This document shows, piece by piece, positions 8,446 to 18,305 of a DNA stretch of 64,000 bases. The DNA comes from Flammeovirga agarivorans (GTDB taxonomy: Bacteria > Bacteroidota > Bacteroidia > Cytophagales > Flammeovirgaceae). The notes under the pieces are model-generated. The model searched no databases. It was not told the origin of the DNA and was given only the letters and a program-made list of their open reading frames with translations. The stretch covers positions 1,040,197 through 1,104,196 of the forward strand of contig NZ_JABAIL010000002.1 of assembly GCF_012641475.1 (NCBI RefSeq). Reading direction: 5' to 3'. The translations under genes and the position numbers were made by a program. Position 1 is the stretch's first letter. Each line of letters opens with the position of its first letter.

Positions 8446-9639
8446 TTACTGTGATGTTGTAACACGTTCGCATACTACTAAAATTTTCTCGTTGTTTAGT
8501 ATTGTTGTAGCGAAAATATAGGTATCTCCCCCATCTTTTAATTTCAGTTTTGCTTTTAACTGATCTACTGTTTGAGGAAAATTACGCACAGATAAATTTG
8601 CCTTAGCGTTAGGGATTTCTTTCTTCACCGCTTTTTTCTGTACAGGCACTGTTTTATTGATTAAAAACCTTCGTCCAGGAAAGTTTTCTAAAAGAGTATC
8701 CGATGTATAGAGGTGTGTGTTTAGGTGTAATTTTTTCAAGCCAAATTGACTTGCGATTACTTTAAAGCCACCACCTTTCATGACAGAAGCATTTGGTTCG
8801 TATAAATATTGTTGCAATTCACTTGCCAATTCTACTTCTAAGTACTCTTCATCCTCATGAATAAACGAAAAAGTAACAGTTTCTTCCTTTCCCTTTAAAT
8901 CGACACAATGAATATTGGTTTTATCCAACTGATTTTGAAAATCGACCAAGAACAAAACTTCTTTACATTCTCCATCTACTGCCACTACCCAAACATCCGT
9001 TACTTTCTCTAATTGACGTAAAGTGTGTTTTATATCAATCATTGGAGATAACTTGATCAATAAAGTCGCTGACTTTTGTTGAAAGAGGTCAATGTGTTCT
9101 AAAACATTTGGCTCACATTCATCAATGCGAACAAGTTTTCTATTCTCCTTATCTCTTCTTGCCGGATCTATATAAATAGCATCTAACTCAACATCACTTT
9201 CTGCTAACCACTGCAAACTATCACCACTGATCACAGTAATGTTTTCTCGTCCTAAGACGTTAAAGTTCCTTTGTGTTACTTCTGATAAATCCTCTTGTCT
9301 TTCAGCATATATCACTTGATCAAAAGAATATGAAAAGGCCCAATCATCTACACCCATTCCACCTGTGAGATCGATAAGTGTTTTTCCTTTGATTAAGCTT
9401 GCTTTATGCCTTGCTGCTCTTTCTGATGAACTCTGTTCCAAAGGTACCTTTGCAGGATATTCTATATCAATGTTGTTATACCAAGCCGGAAGTTTCTTCT
9501 TGGCTTTTTGTCTTGATACTATTTGATGTGCAGCTACCTTGCTATCTACATCAATTAGTTTCTGAGACATCAATACCACATCCGTTGGATTGGCTTTTTC
9601 ATTGTTTAAAATAAATTCTTTGGTTGCTTTGTTTATCAT
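8446..9639 (-). CDS. Class I SAM-dependent methyltransferase with THUMP-like C-terminal region (PG_1098-type)
   Basis: A 397-residue enzyme of the Bacteroidota family typified by Porphyromonas PG_1098. The SAM-binding motif I is DLTGGMGVDDWAFS (about 90-103). The motif IV-like IYIDPARRD (about 155-163) and LLIKLSPMID follow. The C-terminal third resembles a THUMP-like, ferredoxin-like nucleic acid-binding region. THUMP relatives act on RNA, so an RNA methyltransferase is likely, but the target is unknown. It starts just after the buk terminator and precedes the small DUF4177-like gene. Confidence 0.8.
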   Translation of the reverse strand: MINKATKEFILNNEKANPTDVVLMSQKLIDVDSKVAAHQIVSRQKAKKKLPAWYNNIDIEYPAKVPLEQSSSERAARHKASLIKGKTLIDLTGGMGVDDWAFSYSFDQVIYAERQEDLSEVTQRNFNVLGRENITVISGDSLQWLAESDVELDAIYIDPARRDKENRKLVRIDECEPNVLEHIDLFQQKSATLLIKLSPMIDIKHTLRQLEKVTDVWVVAVDGECKEVLFLVDFQNQLDKTNIHCVDLKGKEETVTFSFIHEDEEYLEVELASELQQYLYEPNASVMKGGGFKVIASQFGLKKLHLNTHLYTSDTLLENFPGRRFLINKTVPVQKKAVKKEIPNAKANLSVRNFPQTVDQLKAKLKLKDGGDTYIFATTILNNEKILVVCERVTTSQ

Positions 9640-9645
9640 TGATTA

Positions 9646-9697
9646 TAAAAAATAAATATACATCTGATGATCAGTGTAAATTTTCATCAGATGTATA
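9646..9697 (-). terminator. Terminator of the ptb-buk operon
   Basis: A perfect 14-bp stem (TATACATCTGATGA with TCATCAGATGTATA) with a 13-nt loop is followed on the minus strand by a T-rich run. It lies 8 bp after the buk stop. Confidence 0.85.
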
Positions 9698-9704
9698 TAA
9701 GTTT

Positions 9705-10784
9705 CTAAAATTCAGTTGAGCCGTATCTCTTCGGTGTTGTTTCATTATTCAACACTCTATTACCATTCAGAGCTAATGCCCACATTTCATCTTCCCCAGG
9801 GAAAATTTCAACATCAGCAATATGAGCTACTTTTTCTGTAATCTTATCTGTCAACCATTTCCCGTAGGCCATTCCCCCTGTTATAAGAATTGCATCTACT
9901 TTATTTTCTAATGGGACAGTCATACTACATATCTCTTTTGCTACTTGGTAGATCAAGGCTTCCATTACCGCTAACTCTTCCTCTTCACCTACTTTCGCTT
10001 TATCCTCTATTTCTTTTGCATCGTTAGTACCTAAATAGGCGGTCATTCCCCCTTTACCTACTAACATGCTAATCATTTCTTCCTGAGTATATGCACCACT
10101 AAATGCAGCTCTAATTACATCTCCTACAGGCAAAGAACCTGACCTTTCTGGTGAAAATGGCCCTGAACCATCTAATGCCTGATTAACATCTACCACTTTA
10201 CCTAAAAGGTGTGCACCTACAGAAATACCTCCACCTAAATGAACAACAATTAATCTTAATTCATCATAAGATTTGTTGATCTTTTTCGCATATGATCTAG
10301 CTACAGCTTTTTGATTTAATGCATGAAAAACAGACACTTTTGGAAACTTAGGATGTCCAGATATACGAGCAACATCTGATAATTCATCTACGACTACTGG
10401 ATCTGCGATACATGCCTGTACATTTCCTTCTTGTGCGATATCAAATGCTATTTTAGCCGCCCAATTGCTAGCATGCTTTCTTGGTGTTTCCTTTAAATCG
10501 TGAAGTAGATCTTCATCTACTAGATACACCCCAGATTCAATAGGTTTTGATAGGCCACCTCTCGCCATCACAATATCTAAATCAGAAAGAGCAACAGACT
10601 TTTCCTTTAAAAATTCAATCACTTTTTGCTTTCTGAAATTTAGTTGTTCATCTTCTTCCTGAAACTTGTTCAGTTCTTCAGTAGAATGTCGTAATGTTTG
10701 AGTGTAAAGCTCATTTTCACCATCATAGACCGCCACTTTTGTTGAAGTGGATCCAGGATTGATGACTAATATTTTATGACTCAT
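9705..10784 (-). CDS. buk: Butyrate kinase
   Basis: A 359-residue ASKHA-fold acyl kinase converting butyryl phosphate (or a branched-chain acyl phosphate) and ADP to the acid and ATP. The start KILVINPGSTSTKVAVY is the phosphate-1 loop of the acetate/butyrate kinase family. IVVHLGGGISVGAH (about 180) is the phosphate-2 loop, followed by GSGPFSPERSGSLP and ILITGGMAYGKW (adenosine motif). Length is that of butyrate kinase, shorter than acetate kinase. It begins 2 bp after ptb, so the two are translationally coupled. Confidence 0.95.
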   Translation of the reverse strand: MSHKILVINPGSTSTKVAVYDGENELYTQTLRHSTEELNKFQEEDEQLNFRKQKVIEFLKEKSVALSDLDIVMARGGLSKPIESGVYLVDEDLLHDLKETPRKHASNWAAKIAFDIAQEGNVQACIADPVVVDELSDVARISGHPKFPKVSVFHALNQKAVARSYAKKINKSYDELRLIVVHLGGGISVGAHLLGKVVDVNQALDGSGPFSPERSGSLPVGDVIRAAFSGAYTQEEMISMLVGKGGMTAYLGTNDAKEIEDKAKVGEEEELAVMEALIYQVAKEICSMTVPLENKVDAILITGGMAYGKWLTDKITEKVAHIADVEIFPGEDEMWALALNGNRVLNNETTPKRYGSTEF

Positions 10785-10786
10785 AA

Positions 10787-11695
10787 TTAAAACTCAATAG
10801 ATGCAGCTGCCAAACGGATAGAATTCAATTTAGTTTCCATTGAATCAGCTCTTGATGTTAAGACAATCGGTGCTTTTGCTCCTAAAATTATCGACGCCAC
10901 TTTTGCACTTGCAAAGAAGACAAAAGCCTTGTATAAAACATTTCCGGCTTCGATATCTGGAACAAGTAAAAGATCGGCATTCCCTGCCACAGCTCCTTTA
11001 ATTCCTTTATGAGATGACGATTCCTGACTAATTGCATTATCAAAAGCTAATGGGCCATCAATTTCACAATTTCTGATTTGCCCTCTATTGGCCATAATAG
11101 TAAGAAGCGCAGCATCTAAAGTGGCTGGCATTTTTTCGTTAACCATTTCCACTGCTGCTAAAGCTGCGACTTTAGGTTTTTTGATACCAATTTTACGAAG
11201 GAAACCGATCGCATTATTCAAGATACCAATTTTTGTATCCAAATCTGGAGCAATGTTCATTGCCACATCTGTTAAAGCTAATGGCTTATGGTAAGCTGGA
11301 AGATCAAAAAGAGCTAAATGAGAGATTACTCTACTTTTCTTAAGTCCCCATTCTTTGTTTAAAACACCCCTCATTAATTCTGCTGTAGAAATATGACCTT
11401 TCATTAAAAAGTCAGCCTTACCGTCATGAATTAATGAAACTGCTGCTTTCACCATTTCCTTGTAATCGACTCTATGGATGATTTGAACATCGTTTCCGAA
11501 CTCAAATCCGAGTTCTTCACATAAAGTTTTGATATCATCTTTATTACCGACAAGAACTGGCTCAATGATATTTTCCTTGTATGCCTTATATACAGCTTCC
11601 AAGGCATTATCATCTGCTGCTGCACAAAGAACAAGTCTTCTTTTTGTAGTTTGATTATTGAGAATTTCTACAAGTTCAGAAATGCTTTTCAACAT
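10787..11695 (-). CDS. ptb: Phosphate butyryltransferase
   Basis: A 302-residue phosphate acyltransferase moving butyryl or related acyl groups between CoA and phosphate. It works with the butyrate kinase encoded immediately downstream to make ATP and the free acid, or to run in reverse for acid activation. LLVPDIEAGNVLYKAF and GAKAPIVLTSRADS near the C-terminus are family signatures. The length matches Ptb rather than the longer Pta. The substrate (butyrate or isobutyrate/isovalerate) cannot be decided from the sequence. Confidence 0.93.
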   Translation of the reverse strand: MLKSISELVEILNNQTTKRRLVLCAAADDNALEAVYKAYKENIIEPVLVGNKDDIKTLCEELGFEFGNDVQIIHRVDYKEMVKAAVSLIHDGKADFLMKGHISTAELMRGVLNKEWGLKKSRVISHLALFDLPAYHKPLALTDVAMNIAPDLDTKIGILNNAIGFLRKIGIKKPKVAALAAVEMVNEKMPATLDAALLTIMANRGQIRNCEIDGPLAFDNAISQESSSHKGIKGAVAGNADLLLVPDIEAGNVLYKAFVFFASAKVASIILGAKAPIVLTSRADSMETKLNSIRLAAASIEF

Positions 11696-11764
11696 AATAT
11701 TTAATGGTTAGTAAAATGGTTTTATGCTTATATGTTTGAGCGAAAGTGCTCTATGGTTTCTATA

Positions 11765-12145
11765 TTATAATGGGATAATCTCTAGGATAGAAAATGATTT
11801 TTCAAATTCCATCACTTTCACATGAACTTTTTGACCTACTGAGGCGCCAAGTTCACCTTTAAATCGGGCTGATATCTTAGTGCCTACTTTCGGATATCTG
11901 GTAACACCTGGACCACAACCATCTAAAGACTGAACTCCGATGATGACACCATTTCCTTCAACAGTCAGTAATTCTCCATAAAAAACACATGTTCCCGGAG
12001 ATACCCTTAATCCCTTGTTGTTTCCTGTTACTTGATCTGCATCGCTTCCTCCTACGATTTGTACTTGGGATGCAGACCTACAACTTATCATCATGATAAG
12101 TACAACAAAAAATAACCATTTAAGTCTATTTCTCATATTTTTCAT
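11765..12145 (-). CDS. Small lipoprotein of unknown function
   Basis: I start at the ATG at 12145 (the ATG at 12136 is equally good), because MRNRLKWLFFVVLIMMISC forms a lipoprotein signal with the lipid-anchored Cys after MIS. The ATG at 12235 would put 30 unconserved residues before it. The mature part (about 105 residues) is predicted beta-rich: GTCVFYGELLTVEGNGVIIG and KVHVKVMEFEKSFSILEI. I do not recognise a named family. It lies 30 bp before the start of the next gene's 3' side and may be exported to the outer membrane. Confidence 0.6.
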   Translation of the reverse strand: MKNMRNRLKWLFFVVLIMMISCRSASQVQIVGGSDADQVTGNNKGLRVSPGTCVFYGELLTVEGNGVIIGVQSLDGCGPGVTRYPKVGTKISARFKGELGASVGQKVHVKVMEFEKSFSILEIIPL

Positions 12146-12264
12146 ATTTGCCACGAAGATAAGTAAGAAAAATATGGAATTGATACATTTATTATGTTGA
12201 ATACTATTTGCAGTAAAGGAAGTCTTCTTTTTCATAAAAAATAACTTCCTTCCATTACATTCCT

Positions 12265-15200
12265 CTACTCCTTCACAATTTTTATATGCTCTTGATTTTC
12301 TCCATCATGAATTAATAAAATATATGTTCCTTGGTATAGATGACTAAGGTCTAACTCAGCAAACATAGTGGATATATCTAGTTGAAATACCTTACGTCCA
12401 TCATTTGCAAAAACATCTACAGACGCTCCTTGGCTCCATGAATCTTTCAAAATCAAATTAAAATAACCTGAACTTGGATTGGGATAGATCTTAGAACTTC
12501 CAATCACCATCGATTCGTCGTTGGCTAAAATTGCTTCTTTAGTGAAATTATATTCTGATAAGGCTGATTCTCCTTTAGCATTATATGAAGCGATATAGTA
12601 AGTATAGTCCCCAATAAGGAGCTCTTCTTCATCATGGAAACTTCTTACATTTTCAGTTACTGAACCGATCCACAATGTATCTTGACCATCTTCCTGTTTT
12701 CTATACAATTTAAATCCATGCTCATTATTTACATCATCTGCCCAAACAAGACGTACATACGTATTTGCATCAATTGCTTTAAAACCTGATGGTGGTGTTA
12801 ATACCAAATCTTCGTCTGTACGCATACTAAAAATTGTTTCAACTTGTGGAGCATATCCTCTTGAATTATAAGCAGTAAGAAGGTATCTATACTCATCATC
12901 CCTATCAGCAGAAATATCCAAGTAACTTTCAGCATTTGGATTTAGGTTGGCTATTTTCTTGGCAGTACCTCCAGATAAATTGGCCCTGTATAAATTATAT
13001 CCCATTTCATTTTCAGCCATATCTTTCCAAGTGAGCATCACTCCATTTTCATCTTCGGTAACCGTGAAATTTGCTGGCATTGATGGTAAAGTTGCATCAA
13101 TATTGGTCATGATAGATGTTGACACTGCTGAACTTGGCATTGCTCCATTAAATTCAATAATATAATAGATATAGGTCATATTCGGAGCAGCAGTATTGTC
13201 TATAGCTGTAACTTGGGAAGCCTCCAACTGAACGATAAAAGTTGAGTCTGAACTACCCTGAATCTTTCTGAAGATTTTATACGTATCTCCATCTTTTTGA
13301 TCATCGATCCAACTTAGTGTTATCTTGCCATCAGTATTTTCAACTGCATTAAATGAATGTAACCCCTGTGGCACATTATCCGATGTTGAAATCGTAAACG
13401 TATTTGATGAAACCTCTGCCCCATTAAATAGTGCTACGACTTTATAGGTATACACTGAATTTTCTTGGGTGGCATAATCTACAAAACTAACTTCTGAAGC
13501 AGGTAATGATTTTAATTTCATAAAACTACCATCTCTGTGCTTTCTGTAAACACGGTATTCTTCTTCTCTTTGAGAATTATCTTTCCATTTTAGATAATTA
13601 GCATTGTTTTTTCGCATCACAGTAAAATCAGTTGGTGCGAAAATCGGCAACTCAACAGTGATAGTATCCGAAGTCTCTTCTCCTATTTCATTAAAGCTTC
13701 TAACTTTATAATCATAGATTTCACCTTCTTCAATTTGGCGGTCAGTAAATTGTGTAGTATTGTAAGGCAATCCAGCAATTTCTTCAAATTCGACCTCGTT
13801 TACACCTTTTCTAAGAACTGTAAATCCCAATTCATTGATGATAACATCATCCCAAAGTAAACGAACACTATCTGCACTTTTTGAAGCAATCAGGTTCTTC
13901 GGAGCTAGTGGACCTGAGCTTCCTCCCATTGTATACACAAATAACTGACTCAGACTTTTTAAACCTCCATTATTTGTTCCGTTAATAGCACTCAGTCTGA
14001 AGTAATAAGTAATATTGGGAAGTAAATCCGTTAACGTAATATTCTCAGTATTTACATTCGTCGTAAAACTAAATGGAAATGTTTTTCCCTCATCAATGGA
14101 GTATTCGATGAGAAAACCTGTTTCTAAAGCGGAATTATCTTTCCAAGAAATAAATAATGATGATGGAGAAATTTCTTCATAATAGATATTTCCAGGTGTT
14201 TCCAACAATGAGTAACTAGAAGTATAATTATAACTTGATACTCCCGCACCATTAAATGCTGCAACTCTTATGTAATATTGCATCGCGCCATATGGTAAAT
14301 TATCTATTACATATGAAGTTGCATTTCTGTTGGCTCTTTCTAATGGGACAAAACCTTTATTAGGGTGTAGTGAATATTCAATAATAAAACCATCTTCATC
14401 ATTACTTTCGTCTTTCCATTCTACTTCAATTCTATTTAATGAGAAAGAAGATTTCAATTCCGTTACTTGATTTGGAATTCGGTTTATTCTTGCTGATACA
14501 ATTGGCGATGTGTTTGAAACACCACTGGCATTAAACGCCTTTACTTGATAGTAATAAGTAGCTCCTTCATTCTTTTGTGATAGATCTTCCCAAGTATTGC
14601 TTGTTGGATCTACAGTACTTACTTTTTCAAAACCATTATCTGGTGAGAATGATCTATAAACATTATACCCAGAAACCTCTGATATATGCTCCCAAGATAA
14701 ATCAACAACATCATTATCTCTAGCTACAGCATTGAGGATAGAAATAGCTAATGGTTTTTCTCCATTTTCAGATGTTCCAAAAATATCAAAAGCTAAATCT
14801 GTATTTGCATACGATATTTCTGCACTTGAAGTCCATTGGATATAATCTCTTCTGTATAAATCTGCAGGGTCTATAATATGAAAAGGACTGCCTTTTGTAG
14901 ATGCTCCATTATACCCTTTCCAATACCAGCTTCCATCTTTAGCATAAGACATTACGGCTGCGACCGTAATCCAATATTTCCCTGAAGGCAATACAATTGG
15001 CGTATCAAGCATATGTAATATATCACTACCTGTCTTTTGAGTAATCGTAACATCATCTGAAGAGTAGATGGCATTACTTGATGGTTTTCCATTATCATCT
15101 TCCCAAATAAATACTCTTACTATAGTTTCATTATCGTTTGAACTATGGCCATAGGCTTTCACTCCCGTTACTTCCCATTCTGTATTTTCTGGTACTATAA

Positions 15201-18000
15201 AATCATCTGCACTATAAATGGGAGCTTCAAAATCTGTAAAAAATTGAGATCTATAGGTTGATCCTTGATCCAAAGATTGTCTCACCAAAGTGGCTGTAAT
15301 AGAACTTACAGTTATATCAATATACATCACAGTGGATAAGCTGTTTGCAGATGCTGTTAATGTAATTTCTGCTTCTCCTACATTATTTTTTGATGGAATT
15401 ATTTCTAAATATTCACCATTGATTTGAGCTGTAGCAACCTGATCATTAGATGATGATACTTGATAAGTAATTTTATCAGCATTAGGATCTTCAAATAAAT
15501 CACTCAATAAAAAAGATTCTTTAATATCACCTACAGTATATTCTCTTTTACTAATTTGATTCTTCACTGATGGCGGAACATCTGAAATCCCATAGTAAGC
15601 CGTATAAATTCCGTTGGAGTGAGTACCAATAGCTACCAAACCATCTTCTCTAGTTTTAATCATGCTAATTACAGCATCTCCAAGTTCCTGCTCCCCTTCT
15701 TGTTTCCACACCGTATTTTCTGATAGAGCTGAGGTATAGAATAAACCGACTGAAGTCCCTAAAAATATTCCTGACTCACCATTTTCGGGTTGATGGAAAG
15801 CAATCCAACGAACAGAAGGTCCTGCTCCTGAACCATCTTCATTTTCTTCTAAATTACCCGTTACATGTACCCAAGTTTGTCCGGCATTTTTTGTTTCGAA
15901 AACACTTCGCACCTGATAGTTTGAAAATACTGCCAAAACATGGTCTTCATCTTTGGGGTCTACTGCTATACAAGATACATACCCTTTAGACAGTCCTTTA
16001 TCAACAGATATATTACTTACTTGTGATGTTTCACTCAGTGAATTATCTACTTTATAAATACTCCCGTTGGTTGTTCCTATATATAATTTATTTGCTGATG
16101 AAGTGGATACGTCTAATGCGGTAATTGTTCCACTTGTAGCGACATTACTGTATTGTTTCCATCCAGATCTTGTGCCATTAAATGTATACCCAGAGTTGAT
16201 GTCTCCAAGAGTTCTATTTAACCACAGTTTATTTCCAGCAGGGTAATACATCACATTATGATCATTATGGTCTAAGATGTAAGGATTAACAAATAGCTGT
16301 CCTCTTGCATCTCTAGGATGAATGCCATCAAAGTCTGTTGGGTTTTGAGGATCTTCACCTTTAAATCTTAATATTTTCCCATACTGAGTACTTGTATATC
16401 GCGTATCTTCTCCCGGAACTATTGCTACATAGCAACCATCTCCACCTGCATATTCTTCAATCCAATTGGCTTTAATATCTGTTGTATTGCTATACCATTT
16501 GCCATTATCTTGAAACCCTGCCATAAGGCGATTATCTCCAGCCGTTTTTTCATCAATAGCAATTGCATATGCTTGTGTAGTATAATAACCATTATTCAGA
16601 TATTCCCATTCTACTTTTTCATTCATCACATTAGAAGTAATCGATACTCCCCCATCATGAGCGGTGATCACTCGGTCAGGGTTAGATGAAAAGAAGATCA
16701 GTTCATGGTTATCGGGATGATGATTTTCATAAATGCTTACGTTATTTTTTGTAGAGTAACCACCAATCCAATACGTATTATTGGGTGAAGTAAAACCATT
16801 GTCAGATCTATAAAGATTGGTACTTCCGATAAAAACTACATTCTCATTATTAGGTTTAATTTTCACATATTGATTATAAGAACCTTGTGATAGATTACCT
16901 ACATATCCTCCAAATGCAGGAAGGTTCTGAGATAAGTCTTGCCAGCTGCCTGTATTATCCAGTAGTTTTAGCAACTTGTGATTATTGATACCCCCACCTG
17001 GAGTATGAGCAAAAAACATAACAACATTTGGATTAGATCGAGCGTAATCCATTACTATTCTTTGGAAATTTCCTGACAATAAATTTGTTGGTGTGATATC
17101 GTTCCAAGTTTGTCCATGATCAGTTGATTTGAAAATTCCATACCCAGCGATAGTTGCAAAAACGGTACCTTCACCTCTTACCAATACTTCAGTAAATCTG
17201 ACACTTTCGTAATCTAAAACAACCTCCCAATTTTTCCCATTATCTGTAGAACGAGAAACTCCATTTGAATGAGCTACTAACAGCGTTCCATTCCCTGTAA
17301 TATCTATTCTGGATACATATTGGAAGTTACCTTCAGTAATGGTAGGATCACTTTCTGTAGAGGCTATTGGGTTCCATGAAATACCACCATCTGTTGATTT
17401 AAAAATTCCATTACCTCTGTAGGATGCTCCACCACCTGATGCTGAGTTTCCATATATTTCTCCTGCACCATAATACCATATGTTCGCATAACTTGGTCGG
17501 GGATCTTGAATTATACAAGTAATCGATTGTCTATCGGTTGGGGTGGTTACTTTAACCCATGATTTGCCTGCATCTATAGAACGCCATAATCCACCTGCAA
17601 CACCTCCAGCAAAAAGTACATTTTCATTGTATTTATCCATTGCCAAAGCTCTTGTTCTACCACCTACATTAAACGGTCCTCTTTGTCTCCAAGGTGAATG
17701 AGGGATTAAACGAAACCTAGAATTCTTATTTTTCCATTTCACACTTTCGGCAAAAGCATGTTCTAGTTCTTCTATATTTTCTGGAATCAGATGGGTCTCG
17801 GGATTTTCAATCAGCATGTGTTCAAACCTCGCTCTTGCTTCGGGGTCATCTTTTTGTCGTTTGAACTTTGAGTAAACCATCCCTTTTTCTTCTATGTGAT
17901 CGATAGGAGATGTTGATTGTGCATTTGAGATAGTTGTCAACTCAAACAATAGGAAGAATACAACGATTCCACCTAAGCATTGTTGGCGAGTTAATTTCAT
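12265..18000 (-). CDS. Giant T9SS-secreted protein with Asp-box (VPS10/BNR-like) propeller and fibronectin III repeats
   Basis: A 1911-residue exported protein. A signal peptide (about 1-27) precedes a region (about 100-780) with repeated Asp-box motifs such as SIDAGKSW, STDGGISW, STDNGKNW, STDHGQTW and TKNAGQTW. These mark a VPS10/sialidase-like beta propeller. A cadherin-like segment (about 790-890), a beta-sandwich-like stretch and then eight or so fibronectin III-like modules follow. The modules have recurring L.W.D and YYI/YTY motifs. The last 85 residues are a type A T9SS sorting domain (KIYPNPSSGYFNL, GRKVFQ, GTYILLI, KIVKE). No catalytic site is recognised; a surface adhesin or substrate-binding role is inferred. 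Its promoter region holds a CAATCGTTC motif. Confidence 0.9.
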   Translation of the reverse strand: MKLTRQQCLGGIVVFFLLFELTTISNAQSTSPIDHIEEKGMVYSKFKRQKDDPEARARFEHMLIENPETHLIPENIEELEHAFAESVKWKNKNSRFRLIPHSPWRQRGPFNVGGRTRALAMDKYNENVLFAGGVAGGLWRSIDAGKSWVKVTTPTDRQSITCIIQDPRPSYANIWYYGAGEIYGNSASGGGASYRGNGIFKSTDGGISWNPIASTESDPTITEGNFQYVSRIDITGNGTLLVAHSNGVSRSTDNGKNWEVVLDYESVRFTEVLVRGEGTVFATIAGYGIFKSTDHGQTWNDITPTNLLSGNFQRIVMDYARSNPNVVMFFAHTPGGGINNHKLLKLLDNTGSWQDLSQNLPAFGGYVGNLSQGSYNQYVKIKPNNENVVFIGSTNLYRSDNGFTSPNNTYWIGGYSTKNNVSIYENHHPDNHELIFFSSNPDRVITAHDGGVSITSNVMNEKVEWEYLNNGYYTTQAYAIAIDEKTAGDNRLMAGFQDNGKWYSNTTDIKANWIEEYAGGDGCYVAIVPGEDTRYTSTQYGKILRFKGEDPQNPTDFDGIHPRDARGQLFVNPYILDHNDHNVMYYPAGNKLWLNRTLGDINSGYTFNGTRSGWKQYSNVATSGTITALDVSTSSANKLYIGTTNGSIYKVDNSLSETSQVSNISVDKGLSKGYVSCIAVDPKDEDHVLAVFSNYQVRSVFETKNAGQTWVHVTGNLEENEDGSGAGPSVRWIAFHQPENGESGIFLGTSVGLFYTSALSENTVWKQEGEQELGDAVISMIKTREDGLVAIGTHSNGIYTAYYGISDVPPSVKNQISKREYTVGDIKESFLLSDLFEDPNADKITYQVSSSNDQVATAQINGEYLEIIPSKNNVGEAEITLTASANSLSTVMYIDITVSSITATLVRQSLDQGSTYRSQFFTDFEAPIYSADDFIVPENTEWEVTGVKAYGHSSNDNETIVRVFIWEDDNGKPSSNAIYSSDDVTITQKTGSDILHMLDTPIVLPSGKYWITVAAVMSYAKDGSWYWKGYNGASTKGSPFHIIDPADLYRRDYIQWTSSAEISYANTDLAFDIFGTSENGEKPLAISILNAVARDNDVVDLSWEHISEVSGYNVYRSFSPDNGFEKVSTVDPTSNTWEDLSQKNEGATYYYQVKAFNASGVSNTSPIVSARINRIPNQVTELKSSFSLNRIEVEWKDESNDEDGFIIEYSLHPNKGFVPLERANRNATSYVIDNLPYGAMQYYIRVAAFNGAGVSSYNYTSSYSLLETPGNIYYEEISPSSLFISWKDNSALETGFLIEYSIDEGKTFPFSFTTNVNTENITLTDLLPNITYYFRLSAINGTNNGGLKSLSQLFVYTMGGSSGPLAPKNLIASKSADSVRLLWDDVIINELGFTVLRKGVNEVEFEEIAGLPYNTTQFTDRQIEEGEIYDYKVRSFNEIGEETSDTITVELPIFAPTDFTVMRKNNANYLKWKDNSQREEEYRVYRKHRDGSFMKLKSLPASEVSFVDYATQENSVYTYKVVALFNGAEVSSNTFTISTSDNVPQGLHSFNAVENTDGKITLSWIDDQKDGDTYKIFRKIQGSSDSTFIVQLEASQVTAIDNTAAPNMTYIYYIIEFNGAMPSSAVSTSIMTNIDATLPSMPANFTVTEDENGVMLTWKDMAENEMGYNLYRANLSGGTAKKIANLNPNAESYLDISADRDDEYRYLLTAYNSRGYAPQVETIFSMRTDEDLVLTPPSGFKAIDANTYVRLVWADDVNNEHGFKLYRKQEDGQDTLWIGSVTENVRSFHDEEELLIGDYTYYIASYNAKGESALSEYNFTKEAILANDESMVIGSSKIYPNPSSGYFNLILKDSWSQGASVDVFANDGRKVFQLDISTMFAELDLSHLYQGTYILLIHDGENQEHIKIVKE

Positions 18001-18100
18001 GGGTAGAGTATAGGTCTAACAATGTGCATTGTGATTTTTTAAACATAACCACAACAGTCACAAGGAATGAGTTAATAAATTAGGTTAAATACAATTCTTC

Positions 18101-18115
18101 GTCGAACGATTGAGT
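18101..18115 (-). promoter_or_regulatory. Recurring motif copy 1 (CAATCGTTC)
   Basis: The minus strand reads ACTCAATCGTTCGAC, about 100 bp upstream of the Asp-box protein start. The 9-mer CAATCGTTC is shared by four other intergenic sites in this window. Confidence 0.4.
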
Positions 18116-18237
18116 CCGGGATAAAATTTGGGTTAGTTTAATTTAATAAATCTTTTAATACACTACTAAACAAGCTGTTGACTTCCTTAGATAAGTAAAA
18201 CAAAGACTTTAAATAGTGAATAATAAAGGTTTAGATA

Positions 18238-18273
18238 CAAAAATGGCAGCCCTATGTATCATAAGACTGCCAT
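18238..18273 (-). terminator. Terminator of the 1727-residue T9SS protein gene
   Basis: A 7-bp stem (ATGGCAG with CTGCCAT) with a 17-nt loop is followed by five T on the minus strand. It lies about 33 bp after the stop. Confidence 0.65.
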
Positions 18274-18305
18274 AAGAATTTATAATTTTAATGTTCGAAA
18301 AGTCT

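Larger units (their letters stand above)
18001..18305. other. Intergenic gap between the two giant T9SS genes
   Basis: Apart from the terminator at its right end and one copy of the recurring CAATCGTTC motif (minus strand, 18101-18115), no gene or repeat is seen. The segment up to about 18130 is the likely promoter region of the Asp-box protein. Confidence 0.55.
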
